Of a stretch of 64,000 bases of DNA, positions 19,923-30,689 are shown in pieces. Below the pieces are notes generated by a model. The model worked only from the letters and a program-made list of their open reading frames with translations. It had not been told where the DNA came from and made no database searches. The position numbers were made by a program, and so were the translations under genes. This stretch comes from Cladophialophora immunda. Lineage: Eukaryota; Ascomycota; Eurotiomycetes; Chaetothyriales; Herpotrichiellaceae. Each line of letters begins with the position of its first letter. Position 1 is the stretch's first letter. The stretch spans positions 3,832,619 to 3,896,618 of the forward strand of contig NW_015622543.1 in assembly GCF_000835495.1 (NCBI RefSeq), written 5' to 3'.

Positions 19923-22072
19923 ATGAATCCGATGATGAAAGACCCTGCGGCCGGTATCCCGCCGCAGCTGGTGAGTTGCAAAATCCTCTTGTCGATTCCT
20001 TCCAACTGACTTGTACACAATCAGCTACCTCATCTGCACTTGGTGTCCAAATATCGCTACCCGATCACGAGCAATCCCGCAGTCGATACAATTGTTGGAT
20101 ACCTCCTGGAAGCGCCCAAGATTGTGCGCGATCTACAGCCCATGCAATGGCAATTTATCGACACTCCGCCGGACGGCACATTGATCCTCGAGTGGCAGCC
20201 GCTCGAATACCTGGGTACAAGCTACGCGAGTGATGGTTTCATTTGGGCAGATGTGGAACATGTGTACAAATCCGAAGTTCGGGGATATGTAGGTAACAAT
20301 CCACCGTCTACGGCCGGTTGCTAATGCTGTCCGGACAGACTTTGGAAATGTTTCTGCAGAGAGCTGGCTTTCGAGCCACGGGCGAAATCATGGCCACACA
20401 CAGCAGAAGACGCTATCGGCTGCTTCCTGGAAACCCAGCCCATGGCCTCCCAAGTCCCGATCCCAGCTTATGGCTGACTCACTACTCAAAAGCCTCGCCG
20501 CGCGACCACGTCCCCGCCTCCAATATCCCGATCATGCCTCATGTTCATGCACTACTCCAACAGCGTCGCATGATCCAGAGTCAAGGTCAACTGCCTCGAA
20601 AAGAGTTCATGCTGCACGACCGATCAAATTGGCCCACGATGCACTTACCTCCGGGAGTGGCGAGGGGACCCGCCCCAGGGCAAGTTCCTCCAGGCGTTGG
20701 TCACAGAAGAGGCGCGAGCATTACCCAAGACACAACAGTGGAGGAAGAAGAAGACGTCTCTCGGGGTGACTTGCTTGATTTTATGGCCCCCAGAGATATC
20801 AGTCGGGTCCGCTACGAGCAACACCATGACTGGATGGAGGAGATAATTGAGTCGCCATATCCCACCCTCTCCATCATCCCTAGTGACTTGGGGTTTGGAC
20901 GGAAGGGCCCGTTGGAGGAATTGACCAAAGATTTCTTCGATGCTCCTGTCTCGGCTGTGAGCGAGCCAAGTAATGGACCGCTGCCACGAGTTGGTAAAAT
21001 GGCTGCTGGGCGAGCTGATGACTTCATCAAGCGCGCTTCTGAAAAACTCGCCAAAATGCAAGAGGAACTGGAAGAAATGAGGAACAGACACGCCCGGAGG
21101 ATGGAAAAATTGCGTCGGTCGACGACATTGGCAACTGCTGAAAAGAAGCTGCGAACAGTATCGGATGTGGCAGAGAGACCAAGTATCTCGAAAGACAGTA
21201 CCAATGGTGATGCCGACACCGCCCCGCGTGACGCGATTGACGACATCATGGAAACAGTAGAGTCGGATATAGGCCAAAAGCTGACAAGGACCAACACCGT
21301 GACACTTGTTTCAAGAGGAGGCTTGGAGGAGCGAAACAAAGTTGCTGCTGTGCCAGCCCAGCCTCCAGCCCCAGCCGTTGCTTCGCCGCAGAAAGCCATC
21401 CACGCTCTTCCCATTGCAGAGATTGCCAGTACCCAACAACCGTCACAGCCTCAGCCCGCCGCGACTCCCGTCGAAGAGCCAAAGCAAGAGCCGCAGGAGG
21501 CCTCTGTGGCTAGCGGCGAGCAACAAACCCACGCGACTGCAGAACCGTTACCTACCCCGCCTGAAGCCCCAACGACACAGTCTGCAGACGCGGAGCAGCA
21601 GCCTGAAGCAGATACCAACGAGCAAGCCGAAGATCTACCGCAATTGGACGACATTGTCACAGATGTGAACATGGATGGTATGGATGACCAAGTCGACAAC
21701 GTCAATCAAGACGGCGACGAATGGGTCATGATTGGGGAAGACGGGGATCAAAACGCCATGGAGATTCCAGAACTGCCAGATGACGGTCAACCAGAGGAAA
21801 GTCAAGCCGTGGCGGACGGGACTGGAGACCAGTCTAATGCTGAGGGGACAAATGAGGGACAGCAAGCTCAGGCGCAGCCACCTCCGGATGGAGCGCTGAA
21901 CACTCCTGATTTTGGTATGGGCGGGGATTTTGATAATGTGGAAGTGGACACGGCGGGGGATGCGCTTGCAAGTTATGACAACGACGACGACGACGACCTG
22001 AACTTGGATGGGATGGAGGGCTCTGCCTTTGGAGACGCCTTCCATCCCGAGGACGACGAGGAGATGTCGTAG
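19923..22072 (+). CDS. ssr4: SWI/SNF and RSC complex subunit Ssr4-like (DUF1750)
   Basis: Three exons (19923-19970, 20025-20288, 20339-22072) encode about 681 aa. The N-terminal about 200 residues match the fungal DUF1750/Ssr4 domain: LHLVSKYRYPITSNPAVD, then APKIVRDLQPMQW, then DTPPDGTLILEWQP and YASDGFIWAD. Ssr4 is a chromatin-remodelling subunit known from fission yeast and conserved in filamentous fungi. A coiled coil is likely around 330-370 (KLAKMQEELEEMRNRHARR). The C-terminal half is disordered, Gln/Pro/Ala-rich and then very acidic, with a run of Asp near residue 655. The very short first exon was chosen because it supplies the only in-frame ATG and joins seamlessly to LPHLHLVSK. Confidence 0.88.
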
Positions 22073-22503
22073 AGCGAGTATGTCCCTCTGTTTCCGCCCG
22101 GCACTGGGTGAGTTTCTGGTTTGATTTCTCTCCTATAGCTTTCATGTATACCACCATTTTGATAGGGAAGCGGGCACGACCAGGATGGCTTCGGATATGT
22201 ACCTATACCGGGGTTGGCCAAAGGGTGGAAGATCAATTGCGGGAGCCGCACAGCGGGTGAGGAATTCCCACGTGCGCAGCGACATGTAAAAGTATACGAG
22301 GTGATCGACTCCGCCTGGGATGAAATTTCTTCTGCTGCCATAAAACACCCGTCCATCATTCATCAGGCTTTTACGGCCATTCTAGCTCTCAATTAAGCAG
22401 ACTTCATCGTCATCGAGCTGCCGTGTGCCTGGTGTGGTGCCTTTTTTCCCGCATTTACCGAACCTCTGGAGTCCACATCCAATCCATTGTTTGGCTTCCC
22501 ACA
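22073..22503. other. Intergenic region upstream of RTG2
   Basis: About 430 bp. One CACGTG occurs near 22270. A small ORF (22214-22396, +) is not supported. It presumably holds the RTG2 promoter. Confidence 0.5.
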
Positions 22504-24390
22504 ATGTTACGCACGCCATCGCCAAGCAGCCTCTATGGCTTGGTTGACATGGGAAGGTATATCATCTAGGGACCTTCCATACCATTTCCTTCGGCTGCAC
22601 AGATACTGACAATGCTTGGGACTGGCGTGGCGACAGCAATGGCATCCGGTTCTCCATCACCGACCTCTCGCCCTCAACGGCCCGTTCCCTTCCCACCGTC
22701 TACCAAGACCGCGAGGGCATCTCACTATTCGACGCCCAGTACTCATCTGGCGCCAAGGGGCCTATCCCCCAGGAGACCACCGACGAAGTCCTGTCGTCAC
22801 TGGCCAAGTTCAAGACCGCGTGTGCCGACTTTGGCGTGCCCGAGACCAACATCAGAGTCCTGGCCACAGAAGCCACGAGGAGTGCAGAAAACTCGGCAGA
22901 CTTTCGGCGGCAGATCAAAGAGGCCACCGGTTGGGAAGTCGATATGCTGCCCAAGGAGGCTGAAGGGACGATAGGGGCCATGGGCGTCGCCAGCAGCTTT
23001 GCCTCGGTGGAGGGCCTGGTCATGGACCTGGGTGGTACTTGAAGCCTCTTTTCCTTGTCTAGGAAGATCAGATCCTAATGGCATTTGACTGACTGCTAGC
23101 TATCCAGGAGGAAGCACTCAAATCACCTGGATGATCGCCAAAGACGGCCACGTCCAGACCAGCCCAAAGGGCAGCATCTCGTTCCCTTACGGCGCGGCAG
23201 CCATGACGCGGAAACTGCGAGAACTCTCCCTGTCGCCCCCCGATCACAACGGACACCACAAATCCCGATCTCCGGTCCAGTCGCCCCAGGAGGAACTCGA
23301 GGAGGACATGAAAGCGCAGTTCCGCCAGGCTTACGACGACCTGGACCTCCCCGACTCTCTGCGGCACAAGGCCCGGCACGGCGGGTTGACGCTGTACCTC
23401 TCCGGCGGCGGGTTCCGGGGCTGGGGGTACCTCCTGATGTCGCAGCACAAGGTGTCGCCGTACCCGATCCCCATCATCAACGGCTTCTGCGTCACGAAGC
23501 GCGAGTTCCAGCAGACGGGGGCGATCACGGCCGTGGCGGCGGAGGAGTCGGTGTTCCGGATCTCGAAGCGGCGGGCCGAGCAGGTGCCGGCGGTGGCGTT
23601 CCTGGTCAACGTGCTCGTCGACGCGCTGCCGATGATCCAGCAGGTGCGCTTCTGCCAGGGCGGGGTGCGCGAGGGGTTCCTCTTCGACACGCTCGACGCG
23701 CCCACCAAGGCCCTCGACCCCTTGGCCGCTGCGACCGCGCCGTACGGCCCCTCGTCGGCGGCCGACCTGGCGGCGCTCCTCTGGGACGGGCTCCCCGGGG
23801 TGAACCACCTGGACCGCTCGCTACCGGCGTCGTTCACGCCGGCGCTGGTCCGCGCCGTCGCCGACATGATGTACCTGCACCTGCCGCTGCCCAAGGAGAC
23901 GCGGTCGCTGGCGGCGCTGCACGCGCCCCTCACGGGCGTGCTGACGGCCGCGCACGGCGTCGCCCACGCCGCCCGCGCCATCCTGGCCCTCGCCCTCTGC
24001 GCGCGCTGGAACGTCGACCTGCCCCCGCCGCACGAGGCCCTGCACGCCCGCCTGCGCGCCGTGCTCACCCACCAGGAGGGCTTCTGGGCCAGCTACCTCG
24101 GCGCCCTGGCCGGCCTGCTCGGCACCGTCTACCCTGCCGGCCACGTCGACCCGAAGCGGCCCCGCATCAGGCTCGCCGCGCGCTGGGCCGACGGGCTCGG
24201 CAAGAAGGGCCTCAGCCAGGGCGTCGTGCTCGACCTCAAGTGCCGCCGCGAGGACCCCATGACCGTGCCCCTCGCGCTGAACCCGCTCGTCGATGACCTG
24301 GAAAAGGTCGGCAAGAAGAAGAACCGCGTCGGCGGCGAGCACGGCTTCGGCGTCCCCGTCCAGGTCGAGATCGAGAGGACCTTGATCTGA
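22504..24390 (+). CDS. RTG2: Retrograde regulator Rtg2-like protein (Ppx/GppA phosphatase family)
   Basis: Three exons (22504-22556, 22637-23034, 23108-24390) encode 577 aa. The fold is the actin-like ATPase superfamily of exopolyphosphatases. The phosphate-1 motif VDMGSNGIRFS is built across the first splice junction, and the phosphate-2 motif DLGGGSTQ across the second. This exact reconstruction supports both introns, including a less usual GTACTT donor at 23035. ATEATR near residue 105-110 is also typical. In yeast Rtg2 senses mitochondrial dysfunction and releases Rtg1/3 from Mks1. In filamentous fungi the role is less clear and exopolyphosphatase activity is possible. Exon 3 is extremely GC-rich and Ala/Leu-rich from about 23300 on, unlike its neighbours, and creates long false antisense ORFs. 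Confidence 0.9.
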
Positions 24391-24674
24391 AATTGGAACC
24401 GCGTGCGGGGCTGGGTACGTACGTCGATAGGCAGGCACTGTTCTCTATCCTACAGGGTGTATCTCCCAAAGATACGGACCGAATAGGAGTATCCCGTTCG
24501 TATGTAGCTGTATAACAGGCTCAGCCGATCACTGCAGAGGAGTTCAATCCTGCTGTCTATTCTCATCACGAACGGGGACCACATATGAAATCAAGACTCG
24601 TTTGAGGTGACAAGCCCAACCTAACACCGCTATGTTGCATGTCAAATGAGAAGAGCCCTGAAATTCTACCATTC

Positions 24675-26654
24675 TCATACAATCCGGCGTTTCTCGGTGC
24701 CTGTCATGGCCTCCCAAAACTCAGCCGGCTCACTGCAGCCCATCTCTTCCCGCAGGATCTCCCCTTCCATCCAGCCCTGCACAAAACACGTCCCCAGAAA
24801 CCTGTACGCACCTTCGATCTCCGGATGCTCACCCAGTATGACCGGGACGGAACATGTCGCTAGGATTGCCAGGTGAAAGGGCCCGCAATGACCAGGACGG
24901 TCACTGTCCCCCTCAACTTTGCCAAGGTAGTCCGGCAACAAGCCCAGATAGCCTTTTTCAGAGACAAAGAGGTGCCTGCCGCGCATGATGGTGCGTACAA
25001 CGTCCCACGCTTCTTGGGATGAGTAACTGCTTCCGTACCAGGGGACATGTCGAGACCGGTTCGGATGCTGGTCGGGGTTCAGCCTTGGCTTGAACGGGAT
25101 GCAAGTGTATGGCGCCGTCCAAGAGTCTTCATCATGGGGTATATTAGGACTTTCTTCTTCTTTCGGCCAGGAAGCAACGCAGTCTCCGTGTACCATTGCT
25201 ATCAAGGCCTGTGTGACATCGTCGTAGGGGGTGATATTGTTCTTGGCGAAAAAGTCTTTGCAAAAACCAACCAGTCCTGGAACTGCCGCTTCTACTGGAA
25301 GCTGTCCGGTTTTGCCGGCTATAACACCGTCCACTTTGTCCAGAATGACGCCAGCACAGTGTAGCGTGTTGTCTTCGAATTCAAAGTATTTGGGTTCGCC
25401 TGGCTCCTGACGGACGCCGCCGTCGGCGCAGTAGACTCTGCCGTCAATATCGTCGTGCATGGAGATCCGAAGCCGCCGAAACGTCTCACGACGGATAAGG
25501 GAGCTCGAGAGGGACGGCGTGCTCCAGTCCGGACACCACGAGGACACCTTCGAATAGAACCCGCGATGATCGGCAGGATTCGTGAACTCGGAGGCGCCAA
25601 TCATATCTAGACTGCCGCTGTGGGCACACCATGCCTTGGTAAAGTCCATGTAAGTCTCCTCGTAGGGGCGTGAGTAGTCGGTGATAAATTCCAGACCGGC
25701 CTTGTCACGTGCAACATTCCACAACGCAAACAGCTTGTCATGTGGGATAGCAGCTTCGAAATCGCGGGCGAGGATTGCAGATTCGAGGTATCCGGGCGCT
25801 GTGTTTCTAATGTCGTGCATTATGAATCCGTTGCGGGCTCTGCCCATGTGGAGATGGCGAAAGTAAAAGAGCTTGCGAACGAATAGTAGCTGAGCCGGGT
25901 CGATGCTTCGCAAACCAGGTGTAGAATCCTTCATTTTCTGAGCAAGGTCTGGATCTCGTGATAGCATGTCGCTCAGATGGGCTGCCGCCGTCTCGAGTGC
26001 TTCAAAGGTGGTCCCGCTTCGCAACCCACAGGAAATCATCGGGTTCGAAGACAAGGCCACCTCCTGAAGGATCCATGCTCTTCGAAAATAAGGCCGAGTC
26101 AAGAACAGATATAAAGCCGCACAAAGCTTGGGGATTTCGTCTGGACTGATTCGCTCTGGTTTGCCGATGATGTACTCGTAGTCTGCGTCCATGTGGATGA
26201 CGGGTTCTTGGAGGTGCTTGACAAAGTCTTGGGCAAGTTCGCTGTACTGGTCCTCCTCGCCCACGTCACAGACGACAACCGCAGCACGATCATAGACAGC
26301 AGCTATGCGAGGGATCTGATGATTTTTTTCATTCACGTCGGACTGATTGATGCATATGGCATCTGCCCAGACAGCGCAAGCACGCGGCGACGAGGACGGG
26401 CGCACGCGGCGAAGGGCGCGGTCCAGGTTCTCTCGAATGTGCATCAATTCTCCGTTCACAGTGACTTGGACACTGTCTTTCGAGTCTCCCCATGTGTACG
26501 ATAGAGCATGGTAGACCACGTCAGAGGCAAGCGGGCAATGCGCCAGATGGAGCAACAACGGTCCCTCCTTGTCCTCATTTGGCTCGACCACGATGATGCG
26601 GGTTTCGTCAGCCACAGTGTCTAGAGGTACGTACTGATAAGCTTGAGTTGGGTG
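24675..26654 (-). CDS. HET-domain (heterokaryon incompatibility) region, continuing in frame from the upstream ORF
   Basis: A strong HET domain, the fungal allorecognition/cell-death module, is present: YHALSYTWGD, then VTVNGELMHIRENLDRALR, then AVWADAICINQSDVNEKN and QIPRIAAVYDRA. About 400 further residues follow, including FLTRPYFRRAWILQEVAL, and the end is at 24675. The open frame from 26654 has no ATG before the conserved HET core: the sequence QAYQYVPLDT (26645-26616) already looks like the start of the HET fold. The upstream ORF (26655-27263) is in the same frame and ends in a single TAG at 26657-26655. So this is either the C-terminal part of a larger gene broken by one nonsense codon, a readthrough product, or a gene with an undetected upstream exon. 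Confidence 0.85.
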   Translation of the reverse strand, partial: HPTQAYQYVPLDTVADETRIIVVEPNEDKEGPLLLHLAHCPLASDVVYHALSYTWGDSKDSVQVTVNGELMHIRENLDRALRRVRPSSSPRACAVWADAICINQSDVNEKNHQIPRIAAVYDRAAVVVCDVGEEDQYSELAQDFVKHLQEPVIHMDADYEYIIGKPERISPDEIPKLCAALYLFLTRPYFRRAWILQEVALSSNPMISCGLRSGTTFEALETAAAHLSDMLSRDPDLAQKMKDSTPGLRSIDPAQLLFVRKLFYFRHLHMGRARNGFIMHDIRNTAPGYLESAILARDFEAAIPHDKLFALWNVARDKAGLEFITDYSRPYEETYMDFTKAWCAHSGSLDMIGASEFTNPADHRGFYSKVSSWCPDWSTPSLSSSLIRRETFRRLRISMHDDIDGRVYCADGGVRQEPGEPKYFEFEDNTLHCAGVILDKVDGVIAGKTGQLPVEAAVPGLVGFCKDFFAKNNITPYDDVTQALIAMVHGDCVASWPKEEESPNIPHDEDSWTAPYTCIPFKPRLNPDQHPNRSRHVPWYGSSYSSQEAWDVVRTIMRGRHLFVSEKGYLGLLPDYLGKVEGDSDRPGHCGPFHLAILATCSVPVILGEHPEIEGAYRFLGTCFVQGWMEGEILREEMGCSEPAEFWEAMTGTEKRRIV

Positions 26655-27263
26655 CTAGATGGATGGTTTGCTTCCGAGCTTGACTGGGTAGACCCGTGGC
26701 AATGGCCATTGTTCCGGCAATTCATGCCAGTCCTTGGTCCACTCCCTGTATCTGGAGTCAATGACTCTTTCAAACACCTTTCGGTCCATCAGGTCGCGCA
26801 GGAAACGTTGCATGTCCACCACCAATTCCGCTTTCTCGTACATCTTATCCTGGAATTCGCGGGTCCAGTAGCGAGCCATCTCGTCCGGTTTCCGCTGGTC
26901 GACACAAATGTATCGAATCCAGAGCCTCACAGGTTTGTCGGTGGGGGGTTCGAAGTATCGAAGAAACCTTTCCAATGCGGCCGAGATGATCAGGCATTTG
27001 CCATCGACGAGGATCAATTCCTCGAGCAGGCGATATCCTCGAGCATTTCGCACGGCGATGAATGGGTCGGCGTGACCAAGCAGTTGAGTCTCAATGGTGC
27101 AGCTAACCAGACTGTCTAGTCCCTCCTGGACGTGCCCTGCGGGACGTCGCTGTAGGACAAGAAACCGAAGCTCCTCATTCTCCAAGTCGAGGTCGCCATA
27201 CTGGAATGGTTCGCCCTGAACAATTTCCCGAAAGCCTTGGTCGTTGACCACCACTGCAGCCAT
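26655..27263 (-). CDS. Divergent HET-like N-terminal module, 202 aa, ending at an in-frame TAG
   Basis: The ATG at 27263 opens a 202-aa frame. The pattern resembles a diverged HET domain: GEPFQYGDLDLENEELRFL at the start, a VDGKCLIISAALERFLRYF strand-helix, then RLWIRYICVDQRKPDEM, which aligns with the WIDAICINQ motif, then a helix with YEKAELVV. The AxSYxWG motif is not preserved. The frame closes with TAG at 26657-26655, but thirteen further sense codons lead without a break into the downstream HET region. The two HET-like halves therefore look like one tandem protein of about 862 residues with an amber codon in the linker. I found no good donor/acceptor pair that would splice the stop out. 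Confidence 0.65.
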   Translation of the reverse strand: MAAVVVNDQGFREIVQGEPFQYGDLDLENEELRFLVLQRRPAGHVQEGLDSLVSCTIETQLLGHADPFIAVRNARGYRLLEELILVDGKCLIISAALERFLRYFEPPTDKPVRLWIRYICVDQRKPDEMARYWTREFQDKMYEKAELVVDMQRFLRDLMDRKVFERVIDSRYREWTKDWHELPEQWPLPRVYPVKLGSKPSI

Positions 27264-28020
27264 TGCATAGCTGGACCTTTACTGCATCATGCAGACCAGG
27301 GATCGCTTTCGTAGGAAGATGCGAAGACATCGTCTACTTGTGGATGTCGGGAGGTTCGACGGGGCTGTGCTGGAGCCTGACCCCAGCGAGTGCCATGGCG
27401 CATTTGGGGAAGGCCGAAGTATGGAGGACGATGAGACAGTCTTGATTTGGGGGCCATTTGCAGGCCTCGTGCTTGGACATTGGACAAGGCTGAACGCAGC
27501 GGCAAAAGGTGCGGGTGAATGCCAAGAGCCAAGCCTGGGACGCAGCTCGGCAGCTGGTGGCCACCATCTTCACCAACTGTAAACCATCGACAAATATTTC
27601 CTCCTGCGCAGATCCATCGCCATCAGCTACGGCTTTACTTCCGGCTTTCGTATTGCCACCATCGCAATCAAAGCTGCAAAATGGACAGGATCGGCCAGCC
27701 TCCCGCTCCCCGCAGTGTGATCATTGCTCTCTTGGGCCAACACTACGGGTCTCCTGCAGCGCAGATCCCGTCTCCATGCCACAAACAAGCCTCGCACGAA
27801 TGCTTTTGCTTTTGCTCCACGAGACACAAGTCCAACCAATTCCGCTCTTCTAGCCTATGAGTTCATTGCTTAATTCAAAATCTTCGCTCTTGGACAGCAT
27901 GCGACCCAACATGTTGACTTTTCGACCTGTTGGTTAAACATTGCGACTCGTCCTCCTTTCTTCTTTCCTTCCATCCTTCCATCCTTCCATCCTTTCCACA
28001 TCAAGAACTCACCCAGCATT
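27264..28020. other. Divergent promoter region, HET gene / ACS transporter
   Basis: About 760 bp. Overlapping ORFs of up to 114 codons on the plus strand lack family features. Just upstream of the transporter ATG are three tandem TTCCATCC octamers (27969-27992) in a pyrimidine-rich leader. Confidence 0.5.
27969..27992. repeat. TTCCATCC x3 pyrimidine-rich tandem repeat
   Basis: Three perfect 8-bp copies lie about 30-50 bp before the ATG of the ACS transporter. They are probably part of its core promoter or 5' leader. Confidence 0.85.
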
Positions 28021-29974
28021 ATGGGCATCTTCAAGGCCCAATATGTGGCCCCCACGGGGGTTGTCTCTAACAATGGGAGCGTGTCATCAGGAATCCCCGC
28101 CTCGAATGATGTTGAAAAAGATGGAGGTACTGAGCTCAAAGAGTCGACCACAACCAGTGTACGAATAGACCCTGCACTGGAGAGAAGAGTCGTGCGCAAA
28201 ATTGACCTCCGTGTAACTCCACTCGTTACCTTCTTGTGTAAGTCGAACAATCGATTGCTCTGTCGTGGGACAGAGACTATACTGTCTAAGCTGCACAAGG
28301 CGCTATGCAAGACCTGGGGACGGAACTTCTGTCTTCACTATGCTGGTCGATATGTATTCTTGACAAAGCTCTCGTTCCGGAGCATGACTGACCGTGCTTA
28401 ATTCTTGATGAGACCAATTCATTGACAGCTTGCAGTTTTACTTTCGTTCCTCGACCGATCGAACATCGGCAATGCGCGTATTGCTGGCATGGAAGATGAC
28501 CTCGATCTGACTGGCGATCGATATGACTGGTTGTTGACGATATTCTACATATCGTATATTGTGTTCCAATTCCAAGTGCGCTCTCCTGGCCACATCAGCT
28601 TGAGCTGTTCAATATGCTGACGGTTTGCTGCAGGGTTTTATGTGGAAGATAGTGTAAGCCTTGGAAAGTGATCTGGAGGCTGGGCTTTACTGACAGACAC
28701 CAGAAAGCCGCATACTTGGGCTTGCTTCATCACTCTTGCCTGGTAAGTACTCGCCCAATACAACCTCCGGAGCTTTTATCAACGACTGCAGGGGAATCGT
28801 TGCAACCTGTCAAGCGGCCACCCAGTCATGGGGCGGAGAGATGGCCTTGCGATTCCTGCTCGGTGCTGCCGAGGCGGGCTTCGGGCCGAGCATTCCTTAC
28901 CTGCTCAGTTTCTTCTATCTCAGGCACGAGCATGGATTCCGCAGCGGAATCTTCCTCGCAGCGGCTCCTCTCGCCAACACGTTCGCTGGAGCTTTGGCCT
29001 ACGGAATCACAAGTGGCCACCCGAGCATTGCCAAATGGAGGCTACTATTCCTTGTGGAAGGCATTCCGACCATCCTGGCAGCTCCCTTAGCGTGGTTCTT
29101 CCTTCCCGATAGCCCGACCAGTGCTAGGTTCTTGACCGCGGAAGAAAAGGAGGTTGCCAGGGCTAGAGTCATCAGGCAGCATGGTCACCAAGAGGAAGGA
29201 AAGCACCGCGTCAGTCTGAAGGAGATCGGCCAAACACTGATTGACGCCAAAGCGTGGTTTACAGCGGTAAGTCGTTGTCGGACACGATGATCGAGCGTAA
29301 GCAGCTGACTGAGTGCCCAGTTGATGTACTTCTCATGCAATGTGTCCTACTCGTCGTTGCCAGTCTTCTTGCCCACCATCCTCAATCAAATGGGGTTCTC
29401 CTCGATCAACGCTCAAGGGTTGTCGGCACCGCCATATTTTATCTCCACCATCGTCACAGTTATGACATGTTGGATCGCCGATCGAACTCAACAGCGAGGA
29501 CTCATGATTGCCTTCTTGAGCTGTGTGGCTGGCATCGGGTACATCCTTCTCGCAACGTGCACGGCGGTAGCCCCGAGGTACTTTGGAACATTTCTCTGCG
29601 CGTCCGGGGTGTTTCCCGCGATCGCCAATATTCTGCCGTGGGTCGTCAACAACCAGGGAAGCGACAGTCGCCGGGGAATGGGAATAGTCCTTCTCAACCT
29701 CGTCGGACAGTGTGGCCCACTTCTCGGAACTAGGATCTTTCCCAAATCTCAGCAGCCGCGATACGTGGAGGGACAGAGTATCTGTGCGGCATTTATGTTC
29801 TTCAACGCACTGCTGGCCCTGTCGCTGAGAACGCTTTTGGTGTGGGAGAACAAGAGATTGGACAAGAAGTATGGGTCCCAAGGCGGTGCGGAGACGCGCA
29901 GGGCGACGGGTGGCAAGGCTGACACGAATGTGGGAGAAGAGAACTATGGCAGTGCGTTCAGGTATATTCTCTAG
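28021..29974 (+). CDS. MFS transporter, anion:cation symporter (Dal5/Tna1-like) family
   Basis: Six exons (28021-28237, 28436-28575, 28634-28653, 28704-28742, 28792-29266, 29321-29974) give 514 aa in a continuous frame. The N-terminal tail ends in RRVVRKIDLRVTPLVTF, and TM1 carries LSFLDRSNIGNARIAGM, the hallmark of the allantoate/nicotinate/pantothenate permease (ACS) family. Further evidence is ALRFLLGAAEAGFGPS in TM4 and FFLPDSPTSARFLTAEEK before the central loop. Organic anions are the likely substrates; which one cannot be read from sequence. The exons of 20 and 39 nt are unusually small but needed to keep helix 2-3 continuous. Intron 1 (198 nt) is the longest. Confidence 0.9.
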
Positions 29975-30127
29975 AGGGGGTTTCTCGAAATCGCCGAGGC
30001 CGGACTCCTATACCTATCCTCTGGTGCACCTCTCTGTGCACATGCAGCTGTCAGCATTGATAGCATTGATATGGGCCTGTTTAGGGACTAGCGCCGCCGC
30101 CGCAAACCTGCATGAACCCTGGTTCCC

Positions 30128-30137
30128 ATGACGTCAT
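30128..30137. promoter_or_regulatory. CRE-like palindrome ATGACGTCAT
   Basis: A perfect 10-bp palindrome with a TGACGTCA core, the site class of ATF/CREB bZIP factors, followed at once by TGG so that ATTGG (reverse CCAAT) overlaps it. It lies about 550 bp upstream of the hydrolase ATG. Function is inferred. Confidence 0.4.
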
Positions 30138-30554
30138 TGGGCGTTAAGCCAAAGCTTATCTCCGAGATTAACTCCAGCGGGGCGCGTCGCACTGAGGACC
30201 AATTTCTCTCCGAGGCTCGTTGTAATACCACCAGCGCATGTGCTATCCTCCTTCCCCTTGTGTAGAATGTGACGATGTAGTTCTCCTCCTGTATCCCACT
30301 TATCAACGGCCACGGCCTCTTGATTGATGGCGTCCAGGACGAACAGCGTGGCAGCCCGCCGATGCGATTTCGGCCCTGGATCTGCCGGATCGGGAGCCGG
30401 CCTCGAATCGATTGCCCCTCCTTTCGCATCGATCCTTCTTGGTGATTCCAATTCGCGATGGTGACATTGGTGCCATTTCTGCGGCTTACTTCTGAATATC
30501 CATCTCCGACTTTGCGGAGCTTCCATCCCACCCTTTCAAGCTTGCGTGTCCCTG

Positions 30555-30560
30555 TATAAA
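30555..30560 (+). promoter_or_regulatory. TATA box of the dienelactone hydrolase gene
   Basis: TATAAA lies 130 bp before the ATG at 30690, a plausible core-promoter position. Confidence 0.45.
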
Positions 30561-30689
30561 GAATCCTGCCCCTCCCTCCCATCCGTCAGGCTCCCTGCCA
30601 GCGCCAATTCCCCTCTCTTACCGTCATATCAAACCCCAGCGCCAGCCTCAAACGTCGAAGCTCAGTCTTCCCAGCCAATCCCCCTCAAG

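Larger units (their letters stand above)
29975..30689. other. Intergenic region upstream of the dienelactone hydrolase
   Basis: About 715 bp. It holds a perfect CRE-type palindrome at 30128-30137 and a TATA box at 30555-30560. Long minus-strand ORFs (30088-30582, 30134-30526) overlap these and show no recognisable protein family. Confidence 0.55.

Noticed and set aside
23068..24438. Three long minus-strand ORFs (205-246 codons) opposite RTG2
   Set aside because: They lie antisense to a strongly supported gene in very GC-rich sequence where stop codons are rare, and their translations are Arg/Ala/Gly-rich without family features.
24540..24556. GTTCAATCC resembling a tRNA B box
   Set aside because: The flanking sequence does not fold into tRNA arms and no A box is at the right distance.
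30088..30582. 164-codon minus ORF between the ACS transporter and the hydrolase
   Set aside because: It overlaps another long ORF and the hydrolase promoter elements; composition is Arg-rich and non-coding-like.
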